A DNA stretch of 64,000 bases from Galaxea fascicularis (Eukaryota > Cnidaria > Anthozoa > Scleractinia > Euphylliidae). Made by a program: the position numbers and the translations under genes. Position 1 is the stretch's first letter, and every line of letters starts with the position of its first letter. The notes under the pieces were generated by a model. The model had not been told where the DNA came from. It saw only the letters and a program-made list of their open reading frames with translations, and ran no database searches. Below are positions 29,489 to 39,872 of the stretch, piece by piece. The stretch lies in NCBI GenBank assembly GCA_948470475.1, contig OX419338.1:31475882-31539881 (forward strand). The letters run 5' to 3'.

Positions 29489-29526
29489 ATTGGTTCATTC
29501 AAACAAACCAATTCCAAATTTGGAAT
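29489..29526 (-). promoter_or_regulatory. CArG-like box with flanking CCAAT motifs upstream of calmodulin
   Basis: About 140 bp upstream of the calmodulin ATG lies CCAAATTTGG (29514-29523), an exact match to the CC(A/T)6GG serum-response-factor consensus. It sits inside a 16-bp perfect palindrome (29511-29526). Two CCAAT motifs flank it, at 29489-29493 (minus strand) and 29508-29512 (plus strand). This composition fits a proximal promoter. Binding is inferred only, and no TATA box is evident. Confidence 0.4.
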
Positions 29527-29989
29527 GCTGTGTTGGACAGTGCGTCGTCTGCGGCTTTTTGGTTCAATATTTTACAACTTCAAAATTAACCACAACGGCC
29601 GAAATCCAGTCCGAATAATGAACAATGGTTTTAGTGGAAAATTCCCGCTCAGAAATAGCAGCTGAAAGAGGAAAATTACTGCATGTGATGTTACACTGCG
29701 TCGATCGGTGAGGGATCCACGCGTGTCTGATTTTGCGTAATATCAGGATAGTGGACTGGATTGAAGTAGCTTGGATTACGAAAAAAATTAACGGGGAAAA
29801 CGTTAGATTCTTACAAAATTCTGAATTATTTCACGACCTCCGTTAAAGTGGTTCGTGATCGCACAAAATGGAAGTAAAGGAGGACGCGAATAGGGCGATC
29901 TTTTTTGCAACTCGCTTCAGTTAACTACTGATGTTCCCCACAAAGGAGCCCAAACGAGAACCGATAGTTTTCTTGTTGTTCAATTGCTG

Positions 29990-30141
29990 GATTGCATGTG
30001 ACGTCACGGCGGCCATGTTGGTGGTCAAGAACAATAGTCCCAGCTGGGAACTAAACTTTATTTTTGTGCAAATTTTGCAAAACAAAATTATATTGTTTTG
30101 ACCACCAACATGGCAGCCTTGTCACGTGAGTGAAATCAAGG
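29990..30141. mobile_element. Inverted-repeat MITE upstream of calmodulin
   Basis: Arms share CATGTTGGTGGTCAA and its inverse around an AT-rich loop, with GTGACGTCAC in the left arm. AATTGCT occurs on both flanks (29982-29989 and 30142-30149), compatible with a 7-8 bp target duplication. Confidence 0.5.
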
Positions 30142-30184
30142 AATTGCTACACAATTGTAAGCTGTATTGTTATAACTTCAGTTC

Positions 30185-30480
30185 ATCTCTGTATCGTTTA
30201 TATAGCTCTTTTTTTTCTTTCCTTTTCCTACTTTCCTTTTCTTAAAATAAATACTCAAACTAGCTTTATCTAACTGCAATTTCTATTTTATCTATTGATC
30301 TATTTATTTATTCAAAGTGCATATCGTATTCATTATATCTCTTTACTTATCCCATACTCATAATTATATTTACTCTTAAAACAATCCTTCTCGCTACCCG
30401 CCTAGATTAGCTTTAGCTATTTGCGGGTTAGCGCTGTTGTGTATCATGTTGATCAATTTTAATAAACTTGAACTTGAACT
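30185..30480 (+). mobile_element. LINE 3' tail between calmodulin and folate-receptor-like copy 1
   Basis: AT-rich segment ending AATAAACTTGAACTTGAACTT. It shares the tail and the TAGCTTTAGCTA block with the copy at 22485-22620 (opposite strand). No coding remnant. Confidence 0.5.
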
Positions 30481-30794
30481 TAAACTGACCTTGAGGTTTG
30501 CTTGCCAACATTCCCAGGGTCGTTATTTGCCGGCAAGCCTTCATCGACTTTCTGTATCAGTGATACTGATTTCGACTTCCATGTACGTATGAACCTAAAA
30601 AAGAATGTATTGGCTTTCCTTATACCAGGGGTGATATTTTCCCCTTTGCGGCAAAAATGGTTACCTTTTAAAAATATTTTTGATCCTATATTTTGAACCA
30701 AAGTAATAACAAGCACTTTGAACCCCCACCCACCCTCCCCAAAAATTGACTCAACTTGACGTACCATCCCACAGACTCGACGCATCTTGCTGAA

Positions 30795-30944
30795 TAGCCT
30801 GCAAACAGGCCCTCCGAGATTTGCTGACGCGCGGTCAAAAGCAATGGGATTGGGGTGGCCCGCCCCAATCCCCTAGCTTTTGGCCGCGCGCCATCAGAAA
30901 GCAAATCTCGGAATAACCCATACGGAGAGCCTGTTTGCAGGTTA
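30795..30944. mobile_element. Mutator-like MITE, copy 2
   Basis: Same family as 2077-2248: TAGCCTGCAAACAGGC at the left, the inverted copy at the right with a final G-to-A type change (GGTTA), and a shared GCGCGCGGTCAAA-type core. The flanks carry CTTGCTGAA on both sides, a perfect 9-bp target duplication. Confidence 0.8.
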
Positions 30945-31379
30945 CTTGCTGAACTGAACAGGTATAGAGTGACGTGACTTGACGCTTGAATGTGGTGCCT
31001 GTTTTGAAGGCAAAGAATGCCTGGTTTACGTGCCCAGGGTGATTCATAAAAAAATAGGTTAAAGGGAAGGACCATAAAAAAGTGATTGGGAGAGTGGGGA
31101 TAAAGCGGGAAAAAAATCATGCAAGGTAAGAAAAATTTCGTGAACAGAAGAACGCAAAAGAAAAGAAAAGTAATACACCTGGATCTACAAAAAATCCTGC
31201 TCAAGCGATAAGCGAAGAAAGACATTGAAAATCTCCCATCCTCATGTAACAATGTGCACGCCCTTTTCTTCATATTGTGAAGCAACACGTTTGTCGCACG
31301 AGTAGCCTCCTAAAAGCAGAAGCTTCAGTCCTCCTACACATAATCTAATCCAAGACGCATGCGCTGGAGGTTAGCTCAC

Positions 31380-31580
31380 GAGCCGCAATTCTTTCGGTCA
31401 GCGCCAAGAATAACGACCTGCCAGGTTGCTGCCAGGTTACCTGCCAGGAAGTTGTGAATCACGGACTTCCGGCTCTTCTACGCAAACTCAGAAGTTTGCG
31501 CATACCTCGTAACTGGCCAGAGGGTCGACCAGAGGCCAGAGGTCGTTATTCTTGGTGCTGACCGAGAGAATCGCGGCCTC
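31380..31580. mobile_element. Inverted-repeat MITE
   Basis: Left arm ATTCTTTCGGTCAGCGCC followed by AAGAATAACGACCT is mirrored at 31534-31576 (AGGTCGTTATTCTTGGTGC...). No clear target duplication. Confidence 0.5.
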
Positions 31581-32132
31581 TGGGGAAGGGAGCTAGGGTT
31601 CGATTCTTCTTCCATATACTGATATCTCACCCGTGTCTGGGTGTTTGTCGTCTTATATATGCTAATTTTCTCCCGTACTCCAAGCGGCATCTCAATGTCA
31701 ACATGGCCTCTATACGTAAAATCAAAAGACCACCTTTCGACTGGCAAGAAAGGTAATAAATCTGCTAAGTTTCTAACAAAGCATTACTCAACACCGACAG
31801 CGCAAGTTAAACGTGGTCGAACTTAGCCTCGCGTTAACTTACAGTATCTACGCTTAGGCGTGGAGCTTTTTACGAAGTTCTGTTTTATGTACCAGACTAC
31901 TGAAAAAGACAACAAAGTCAACGTTACGTAATTCCCTCTTTACTACAAATCTGACAAATGTTTGTATTTTTCCCCTAATGAACAAACTGTAAAGGTAAAA
32001 TAGCCCATCGATCATTAGAAAGCACCAGCAGAAATTTGTAAGCAACACTAGTAGTATCAAGTCAAGAGTCACATGTACTCTATGATAAATCTTAAACATG
32101 GGGTAAACTTTAAATTCCGATATTTTGAAAAG

Positions 32133-32789
32133 TTAAGGTTTGCTCTTTAAAGGTTTGCTGCCATTTTCTCCAAATAACTTCTCCACCAACTCATCGTTTG
32201 GGTTTGGGGCTGTGAAATTCAACTGCAAGCATTCAGTCTGCTTGTACTCGAAGCTTGAACCCCACATGCTCTCGCAGAGATCCTTCCCATTACGGAAGTA
32301 TTCACTGAAGTTTCGACAGGGCCGCATGCACTTGTTGCTTCCACTGGTCATGTTGAAGCCAGTTATCCAGTTTCTGGCGCAGGTTAAATCATCCTTGCAG
32401 GCATTAAACCAGGCATCACAAAAGTTTGCGCAAATCGGAGCTCTCGAAAGTGCGGCAGGATAGTATGGGTTTTTCCAGAAGATCACGTTGTGCGAGCAGC
32501 GATAAAAACATTCCACGTCCACCATGAATGTCTCGCATTTCTGACTCAAACAGTTGTTGCAGGGAGTCCAAGAAAAGTTGCCAATTTTTCTGATGGGCCG
32601 ATCGGCGAGCTGTTTGGTGAATTCACTCGTGCAGCAGGCGTGTTTTTGATATCGACTGCAAGCGTGCATGGAATCCTCAGGGGAGGGCGAGTCTTTGTGG
32701 TTCTCGCCAGGAAGACATCTTCTTCTTTGCCCAAAGTACTCTACCTTCGTTACCAAGAGGACGAAGACAAACAGCGTTGTAGCAGCCAT
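32133..32789 (-). CDS. Folate receptor / riboflavin-binding-like secreted protein, copy 1
   Basis: Single-exon ORF of 218 aa starting at an ATG, with a hydrophobic signal peptide (MAATTLFVFVLLVTKVEYF). The body matches the cysteine-rich folate-receptor family in order: CLPGENHKDSPSPED, CCTSEFT, FSWTPCNN, VECFYRCSHNVIFW, APICANFCDAWFNACKDDLTC, NWITGFNMTSGSNKC, DLCESMWGSSF and the terminal NFTAPNPND block. I count 17 cysteines in the mature region, one more than copy 2 because of a CNNC motif. N-glycosylation sequons occur at NFSW, NMTS, NFSE, NFTA and NGSK. The tail ends hydrophilic (GENGSKPLKSKP), so no GPI signal is seen and the product should be secreted. Family knowledge: members bind folate, riboflavin or gamete partners. 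The Trp pair (GWDW) of vertebrate folate receptors is replaced by GFNM, so folate binding is not assured. Confidence 0.87.
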   Translation of the reverse strand: MAATTLFVFVLLVTKVEYFGQRRRCLPGENHKDSPSPEDSMHACSRYQKHACCTSEFTKQLADRPIRKIGNFSWTPCNNCLSQKCETFMVDVECFYRCSHNVIFWKNPYYPAALSRAPICANFCDAWFNACKDDLTCARNWITGFNMTSGSNKCMRPCRNFSEYFRNGKDLCESMWGSSFEYKQTECLQLNFTAPNPNDELVEKLFGENGSKPLKSKP

Positions 32790-32846
32790 AATCTTCAGCG
32801 GACAGTCTTGATCTCTGTTTCTGACTGATTAAGCTGGTATCACAAT

Positions 32847-32857
32847 GATATATAGTT
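32847..32857 (-). promoter_or_regulatory. TATA-like box upstream of folate-receptor-like copy 1
   Basis: The minus strand reads ACTATATATC about 60 bp upstream of the ATG at 32789. A TATA box here would place transcription start roughly 30 bp downstream, giving a short 5' UTR. The position is reasonable, but the motif alone is weak evidence. Confidence 0.3.
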
Positions 32858-34214
32858 ATTTTCAAAGGGTGGATGGACTTTGCTCAGGTTTTAAAATAAG
32901 TGATTGCATAATATTGGAATTGAACCAAAAGATGACGTGCACCCTTCAGGTCACGCTGTGCGATCAAATTAATCACGTGATTAAAGACCAAGTTGGTGGA
33001 GACGCCAAACCCTCCAATCCTCTTTGTGACCTTGAGAAGGAGTTCCTCTGCTGAGAGATGGAAAGCAGCGCGTCCCATTCTTGGGGGAGTAGAGTAAGAT
33101 ATCGAACCAATTTCGTCTGGGGGCTCCCTGAGGTTCTTTTCTCCGCCTTAAGCCAGTTTGGCGTTTCTGGCCTTAATACTCGCGATCTTTCTTTGAGGAT
33201 AAAAGACGCTGCCTCTCAATCATTTAGTAACCCAAATCAAGGCGAAATTTGATCGCTTCAAGATGCAAGGAGAACTAGTTAACGAAATGTGGTAACCGGT
33301 TAACGGAGTTGATTGAGTGATTTATGCAACATCCCCAATGGTCGGATCATGAGCTCTGAGTCGTCAAAACTACAAATCTAATTTGACTACAATTCTTGAA
33401 ATTGGTTGTTAAAGGCTGAAAGAAGCGTAAGGAGGGTTCCAAGACGAACTCGTTGCATAGAGCAGCCTAACATTAACGACTAAGCAGGTAGCTAAACCAT
33501 GAATCAGCACGAATTAAGTTATCCACAATATGCACCCTGTTTGTAAACATACGCTGCGGGCATAATTCTCAAGAAAACGCAATATTTCAAACACGTCCTA
33601 TTTCGCAGTCAACCCCCTACCCTCCCACTCTTCCCACTCCCTCGCCCCTTCCTTGACTTTCAATGCCCATGAGGAAGGAGATTGGGGAAAAGACTTTGTT
33701 TGAAATCTCTTACAATTTCAACAAACCATCAATGGTAACTTGGTTAAAAACTGGTCCGACTTTAATGACCACTTCAACGCTACGAGTAACTTTAATCGTT
33801 AATTACGTGGGGTGCCTGTGGCAGACCACGTAAAAGATTCGGTTCGTTTTCTCTACAAATCTACACGTTTTTTTAATTTTTGAAAATTTTTGAAACATTT
33901 GAAATGCTTTGTATTGTTCTTAACTGCTAATGACAGCCGGAAATAAGAAAACAATGAAAGCATTATGTCATAGCTTTGAGGTCACGTCGTAAGATGATAA
34001 AGGTGAAATGACCGTGAAATTTTACTGCGTGACCCCGAATTTTACCGAGGTTGTGACTCGCTAACCGAGTGTGCACACAATTGCCCGTCGTCTCGTAATC
34101 ATCGACACGTTTGTTGAAAAATATTTCAAATGTATTCAAGTCTTAACCGCGCGCTAATGACAAACGGAAAGGAGTCTGCTACAAGTTTGAAACAAACAAG
34201 GAGACTCATCAGAT

Positions 34215-34606
34215 TACACTCTTTTTTTTTTTTTAATAAGAACCAGTAAAATTTAGCTCAGGCTCGATGTTCTTATTTTTTCGGCCATTTCAGCCTCAAA
34301 ATGTTCTTATTTTGTTCTTAAAATTCTGTGTTCTCTAATGGCCCCAAATGTGGTTATACTGTACTTTACAGTACTTCACTGTAGGGACCCTGACCTACAG
34401 GGTGCCTAAACCATAGATAAACATTAAACAGTTGGATTTAATAATTCTAAAGAAAATCATTAGCTTTACACTGTCGTCGCGGACTGATGTTTGTTTGTTG
34501 AAAAAAAATTTCAGCCTCAGATTGTTCTTAAATTGTTCTTATTTTTCTAGCGATTTCAGCCTCAATGTTCTTATCAAGTTTGTTCTTATTAAAAAAAAAG
34601 AGTGTA
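34215..34606. mobile_element. Inverted-repeat element with GTTCTTA repeats
   Basis: Left terminus TACACTC followed by a T run and AATAAGAAC; right terminus GTTCTTATT followed by an A run and GAGTGTA. Several internal copies of TTCAGCCTCA and TGTTCTTA. No target duplication seen. Confidence 0.45.
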
Positions 34607-34626
34607 TTTACGATGATCATCCAGGA

Positions 34627-34657
34627 GTCTTAGGTTTCGTACTACGAAAACTAAGAC
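34627..34657. repeat. 31-bp palindrome GTCTTAG...CTAAGAC, copy 1
   Basis: GTCTTAGGTTTCGTA followed by C and TACGAAAACTAAGAC, nearly perfect. A second copy is at 35026-35056. Confidence 0.6.
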
Positions 34658-35025
34658 CCTTTTCAATATACAAGCACCGCTCACTATTTTCAGCAGTTGA
34701 GTGCAGAGTGTCTAGATACTGTAATGATTTGGTCACGCAAACCCTAGGGTCAACAGCGGAAACATGAACGGACGTGTGTTGCGAATTTGACTTCTATGTG
34801 ATCCGAACCTTCTGGAGCAATATCCAGCCTTGAAATCTCGTGCTGGCAGGTTTTCCCACGTTTTATCCGCCTGAAGGTCTTTCCTCATGAATGGTTAAGC
34901 AACATACCGAGTTGCAACAAACAGTTCTCAATCGCGCTCTTGCAAATGATGGTCAAATGCGAAGTGAGTTTTACATTTGAAATTATTGTGCACCTCATAA
35001 TTTTGACAGTTAACATTTTTAGGGG

Positions 35026-35134
35026 GTCTTAGTTTTCGTACTACGAAAACTAAGACGGGGTCTTAGTACGAAAACTAAGATGGAGTCTTAGGTCTTAGGT
35101 GTTAGTTTTCGGGTCTTAGTTTTCGTAACACCCT
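35026..35134. repeat. 31-bp palindrome copy 2 with further GTCTTAG...TTTTCG units
   Basis: A perfect 31-bp palindrome (35026-35056) is followed by repeated TCTTAGTACGAAAACTAAGA and GGGTCTTAGTTTTCGTA units up to 35134. Confidence 0.6.
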
Positions 35135-35183
35135 AGAAACAACATCTCAACTTATCTTTCCATCAAATGGTGCATCCCACATT

Positions 35184-37257
35184 CCGGCATAGTAAATCGA
35201 ACCCAATCGAACTAAATTTCAATCGAACTCAATCGAACTCAATCGAACTCAATCGGTGGATTGAGTTCGATTGAGTTCGGCAATCGAACGAAATCGAACT
35301 CACCGAAAAGAAAAAAAATCAATCGAACCCAATCGAACGTTCGATTTTCGAACTCGTGATTTATGTAAAACAGACGTTGAAAATCCATTACCAGATTTTA
35401 GAAGCTCGAGTTACTTCAGCCCTGAGTGTAGCGCACGTGTTTTTCGTAAACGAAGAAATTCCGCAGAAATGGCTTCAGATGAGGGTCCAAAATAGGTTTG
35501 GCGGGATGCGGGATGAGGCTTAAAATCAAGGCGGGATGCGGGATACGAAAAATTTTAGGGGCGGGATACGGGATGAAACTTCCCTGGCGAGACCGGGATG
35601 CTTGTATTTTCGCAGGCGGGATGTGGGATGTTTAAAAAATTAATGGCGGGATGCAGGATGGAACATGTGAAAAAAGACCTTCAAAAACGGCCATAAAACC
35701 TCTTTCAGCAAGATCTCTGTTGATAAAGGAAGTTTTATTTTGGTACACGGTGCTCAGTGGCGATCTGTTTACACTAAAATAAATACTTTATGATGCATCT
35801 GTCATTACGCGGAGTGCGATTGGTTGGTGCTGGGACCCAATTTGACCCCAATTTGGATCAATTTGCGTGTACATCGGTGTTCGTGTTCGTCCATTCGTCC
35901 AAGGCGCGCAGATACTGATCTGACTGATACCTTGTTTTACAATGTGAAATGAGTTTGTAGACTCTTAACACAGCTTGCATTTTTTGACTTTTTTAAAGGT
36001 CACTTTAACTCTTAAAATCTTTCAGTTGTTTGAAGTTGAAAGTAGGGTATTTATTGTAATGCGCGAATAGAATCTTGTTGGTTTGTCTTAGTGAAAACAA
36101 GACAGCATGCAAATAGACCAAATGATTACTATCTGCTTGTTAGACCATCGCTCAAAGATCGGCAATATGAAACGCATGTCACGATAAAACAACAGATAGG
36201 AGATAGGACAAAGAGCACGCTATTTCATCAATATATATTTTATTTAGAATTATCTCCACGGTTTGACTAGTTTACTTTATAGATTATAGAGGTCGGGTCG
36301 AGGTCGTTTCTGGGCATGATAGCGACACCGCCAGTAGCCTCAGGCTCATCGGAGGCAGAAAAGGAAGAAGGTGATGCGAAGGTTTTGTAAGAGAGGAAAG
36401 TGGTTTGGGAAACCAGCAAGTTACTCGAGATGTCGACTTTCTAGTCGGTGTAACATCCCGATTTGGTCGTCCAGTACGGTTTAACAGTCGATTTGTTTTT
36501 TAATTTCTGTATACCTTAAGTGGCCCTAGATGAACCGAAGCTCACGTAAGTAATTCTATGAATACGTATGAAAATTAAATTAATTATTAAAATCTGAATT
36601 GCCATTGGGCTAATCAGTCACAGTTAGTTAAAATGGGTATAAAATTGACTTTCTCATTTACTATAACGATGAATACTTACGGAGTTTTATGGCGGGATCG
36701 GGATGGAGGCTGTCGATATGGCGGGATGGCGGGATAAGGCCGAAAAGGGTGGCGGGATGCGGGATTGCAAAGCCCTATTTTGGACCCTCTCAGATGAGTT
36801 GTGGATCGTAAACTACAAATGTATAGTCAAAGGCTACCAGAAATGCCGCTTTGACGTTTTTTTAGCTTTGTTTTGTTCTGTTCTGTTCTCTTAACTGCCG
36901 TGGACAGTTTATAAATGGGGTTTGTGTTATTGAGTAAATAGTAAAAAAAAAGCGCAAGAAAAACTTGCTTTGACGGGCCTGCGTTGGGCTTGCTTTGTAT
37001 AGGTTCACCAGAGCCAATAGAACGAAATCCATTTAATTGTGTTCGATTGAGTTCGGTTTCCGAACTCAATCGAACACAATCAGACGGATTGAGTTCGATT
37101 TGTTCGATTGAATTCGATTTGTTCGGAAATCGAACTCACTGAAAGTGTGGTGTTCGATTTCGTTCGATTGCCGAACTCAATCGAACTCAATCCACGGATT
37201 GAGTTCGATTGAGTTCGATTGAGTTCGATTTTCGAACGTTCGATTTGCTATGCCGGG
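35184..37257. mobile_element. 2.07-kb non-autonomous element with satellite-like subterminal repeats
   Basis: Ends CCGGCATAGTAAATCGAAC (left) and GTTCGATTTGCTATGCCGG (right). Both subterminal regions are packed with AATCGAACTC-type repeats in inverted orientation. Flanks share CACAT, a possible 5-bp duplication. No transposase frame is visible. It sits between the two folate-receptor-like genes. Confidence 0.65.
35481..36789. mobile_element. Inner inverted-repeat element nested in the 2.07-kb element
   Basis: GAGGGTCCAAAATAGG at the left and its exact inverse at the right, with TCAGAT (up to TCAGATGAG) on both flanks. Just inside each end are GCGGGATGCGGGAT minisatellite repeats (about 35500-35660 and 36690-36765), also in inverted orientation. 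Confidence 0.6.
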
Positions 37258-37693
37258 CACATTAAAGCCAACAGGCGTCTTGCTTCAAAGACATGCGCAC
37301 GGTATATTCGTCTCAGACGGCAGGTCTGAGAACGGGTTTAAACGTATCTACCCGCTCGGCCGCTCTAAATACATACTACACTGTAGCAATGTTGTCGCTT
37401 TAATGATCATTCTTTGGCTTTAATTTGCTCTGCAAATGAGAAATGTGTCAAAAGCCTTTCAAAGAACAACTGAGCAAATATAGTCGACGTTCGCAATTGC
37501 AATCAATTGAAAAATAGATTTTTCCTCAAATTACCATACATATCTACTGTGCGGCTATAAAATGAAAACCTTACATGTGACACAAGCATAAATCAGTTCG
37601 AAACCTATTGAGATTCAGGCATCTTTTACTTTAGCGTTTTGTGGAGTCAAAAAAAGAACTAACACTTGCATTTGCGCGCAGTTAACTGAACGA

Positions 37694-38422
37694 TCAATAG
37701 AGGAACGCTAAGAATTCAGTCAAAAAAGTAACCAGTAGTATTTCTGTTGTTGTTGTACAGGCAAATGCTCCACTCTCAGGTTGGTGGTCTTCATGTTCAA
37801 ACAACTTCTCCACCAACTTGTCATTGGGGTTTGGAGCCGTGAAATTCAGCTGCAAGCAGTCGGTGTTCTTGTATACGAAACTTGAGCCCCACATGACCTC
37901 GCAGAGATCCTTGCCGTCCCTGAAAAAATTACTGAAACTTTGGCAGCGCTGTTTGCACGAGTTAGTCCCATCCCCAGTCATCTTGAAGTCGGCTATCCAG
38001 TTTTTTGCGCAAGTCAAGTCATTCTTGCAAGCATCAAACCAACCATCACAGAAATCCGCGCAAACGGGAGCTCTCAAAATGGCCGAAGGGTAGCTGGGTT
38101 TTTTCCAGAAGATGGCGTTATGAGAGCAGCGATAGAAACATTCAACGTCGAGCATGAATGCCTCGCATCTCGGACTCAGCGTATTGTTGCACTGAGTCCA
38201 CGAAAAGTTGCCAACTTTTTTTATCGGTGGATTAGAGAGTTGTTTGGTGAATTCGCTTGAGCAGCACGAGTTTTCCTCATAGGCCTGGCAAGCTTGCAAC
38301 GAATTCTCCGGCGAAGGGTATTCCTTGTGGTTGTTGCCAGGAAGGCACTTGCTTCTTTGATGAAGGCTTTCCACGTTCATTAGCGAAAGGCAGACGAGGA
38401 CAAACAACGTTGCAGCCCTCAT
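37694..38422 (-). CDS. Folate receptor / riboflavin-binding-like protein, copy 2, probably GPI-anchored
   Basis: Single-exon ORF of 242 aa from an ATG, clearly paralogous to the protein at 32133-32789 across the whole cysteine-rich domain. Shared blocks include CLPGNNHKEYPSPEN, SCCSSEFTKQL, NFSWTQCNN, VECFYRCSHNAIFWK, GKDLCEVMWGSSF and LQLNFTAPNPND. It has a signal peptide (MRAATLFVLVCLSLMNVES). Sixteen cysteines lie in the folded domain, an even number as expected for full disulfide pairing. Unlike copy 1, it ends in a small-residue stretch (ESGAFA) followed by a hydrophobic tail (EILLVTFLTEFLAFLY), which looks like a GPI-anchor signal. The residues equivalent to the vertebrate GWDW pocket are DFKM. 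It probably acts as a cell-surface binder of folate, riboflavin or an unknown ligand. It shares strand with copy 1 about 5 kb away, consistent with tandem duplication. Confidence 0.87.
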   Translation of the reverse strand: MRAATLFVLVCLSLMNVESLHQRSKCLPGNNHKEYPSPENSLQACQAYEENSCCSSEFTKQLSNPPIKKVGNFSWTQCNNTLSPRCEAFMLDVECFYRCSHNAIFWKKPSYPSAILRAPVCADFCDGWFDACKNDLTCAKNWIADFKMTGDGTNSCKQRCQSFSNFFRDGKDLCEVMWGSSFVYKNTDCLQLNFTAPNPNDKLVEKLFEHEDHQPESGAFACTTTTEILLVTFLTEFLAFLY

Positions 38423-38670
38423 CCTTTTTTGCTGGTAGTTAAGTGCGATCTCCGTTAACAGCGTTCAGTGGCGACACTTTCTGATATCAATACGTAAACT
38501 ATACTCCGCTTTGCAATAAATACTGCAGGTTATTACGTAACATGCATTTTCTGTCACGCAACTTGCGCATGCTGGGAATTAGAAAAAGACGGGGGTAGAT
38601 TTAGCCGAGACTTATTACGTAACAGAAAGAGGTGAAGGGAATAGAAAATGTAACGTGCAAAAGCATATAC

Positions 38671-38795
38671 GTTTGGGCCTGTTTGAGTGGGGTGGAAATT
38701 AAGACAATTAAATACTACATGTGTGTATTTCATTTCTTAAATTTGTTTTGACCAGTTTTAGATGCCACATATGCCCTTACGTAATATAGCACAAT
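38671..38795 (+). repeat. 120-bp direct repeat, left copy
   Basis: Starts GTTTGGGCCTGTTTGAGTGG and ends around TTACGTAATATAGCACAA. The right copy at 39313-39424 lacks about 11 bases (GTTTTGACCAG). Confidence 0.7.
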
Positions 38796-39046
38796 ATAAT
38801 TCTTTGTTTTCTTTTTATACATGTTGGTTGTTTAATACCCTGGACGCTAGAGGTTATTCTCCTCAAGCCACTACAGCCCGAGGCATAAAACGCTTTCGCG
38901 AGCGACTCTCAGTATTCGTACAAAACAATCTGTGCGTAGCGAACGAAATAACTTCTGGCGCCCAGGGTAGTTAGTTGTAAGAAATTAATACTTTCAAATT
39001 GTCCCCAGTACCTCTGACATTCAAATAAAGATTCATACATTCATTT
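38796..39046 (+). mobile_element. Retroposon 3' fragment
   Basis: Segment ending AATAAAGATTCATACATTCATT, a retroposon-like tail. It lies directly after the first copy of a 120-bp direct repeat and faces the LINE tail at 39091-39312. Identity is uncertain. Confidence 0.35.
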
Positions 39047-39090
39047 AATCGTCTTACTTAGCTCGTGTGCGCGGGACCAGCATGTGATTT

Positions 39091-39312
39091 ACATACATAC
39101 ATACATACTTTATTGCAACTCCCTGCAAGGGTTTTTCAGTTACAAAACTACATAAATATCATACTAAAGTGAGATACTAAATAATTACACATAAAAAAAG
39201 AAAAATACAATGGATTAAATTTACTATTTACAAGTTCATAGAATCATCAGAAAAAAGGAGGTTAACAAGTTGAGTCCTAAAAACGTTGACAGAGTCTGAA
39301 GATTTACTATGA
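39091..39312 (-). mobile_element. 5'-truncated LINE tail
   Basis: The minus strand has a short reverse-transcriptase C-terminal remnant (DSVNVFRTQLVNLLF), a stop and a 3' UTR ending GCAATAAAGTATGTATG with TATG repeats. The tail repeats are the microsatellite at 39091-39108. The upstream part is missing. Confidence 0.6.
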
Positions 39313-39424
39313 GTTTGGGCCTGTTTGAGTGGGGTGGAAATTAAGACAATTAAATATTACATGTGTGTATTTCATTTCTTAAATTTTAGATGTCACATAT
39401 GCCCTTACGTAATATAGTACAACA
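39313..39424 (+). repeat. 120-bp direct repeat, right copy
   Basis: Near-identical to 38671-38795. The two copies bracket two retroposon tails pointing at each other. Confidence 0.7.
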
Positions 39425-39872
39425 CTACTTCTAGTATGTGATTTCTACTGAGAACACTTAGTAACAGAAATTACATAAGTGAATGATGCAAATGAAAGAA
39501 ATCATATGTGAACTGCCGATATGAAATCAAATGAAGAATGATCGTCGCAGTTGTGATCGCAAAAAATGCATAGTCCGGAACCGTTGTGTAAGCAATGTTT
39601 CTACCTTGAAGGTATAAAGAATAAGTTGCGATTGTTTCACTAAATTGTTGTCAAAGATGTCGTACTTGATTAATTTGAGTTTTAACCTTCAGGCTGCTGG
39701 GTGCGGGAAATGAAAAGGTTAAGCAAGCAAAGACAGATAATTTGACAGCTGTGACCGTTAATCTTGTCAAATTCTTTCCGTTGGCATTTCCCAAGCTGAA
39801 TGAAACAAACAGGACATAGTTTGGAGTGTGTTGTGATACATCCTCTTCAATCGTTATCTAAGGTCTTGAAAC

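Noticed and set aside
30686..31288. 200-residue minus-strand open frame
   Set aside because: It reads through the Mutator-like MITE at 30795-30944, and the rest is low-complexity; not a plausible gene.
35184..37257. CRISPR-like or plasmid-type direct repeats
   Set aside because: The AATCGAACTC units have no unique spacers of constant size and sit in mirrored arrays at element ends in a eukaryotic genome.
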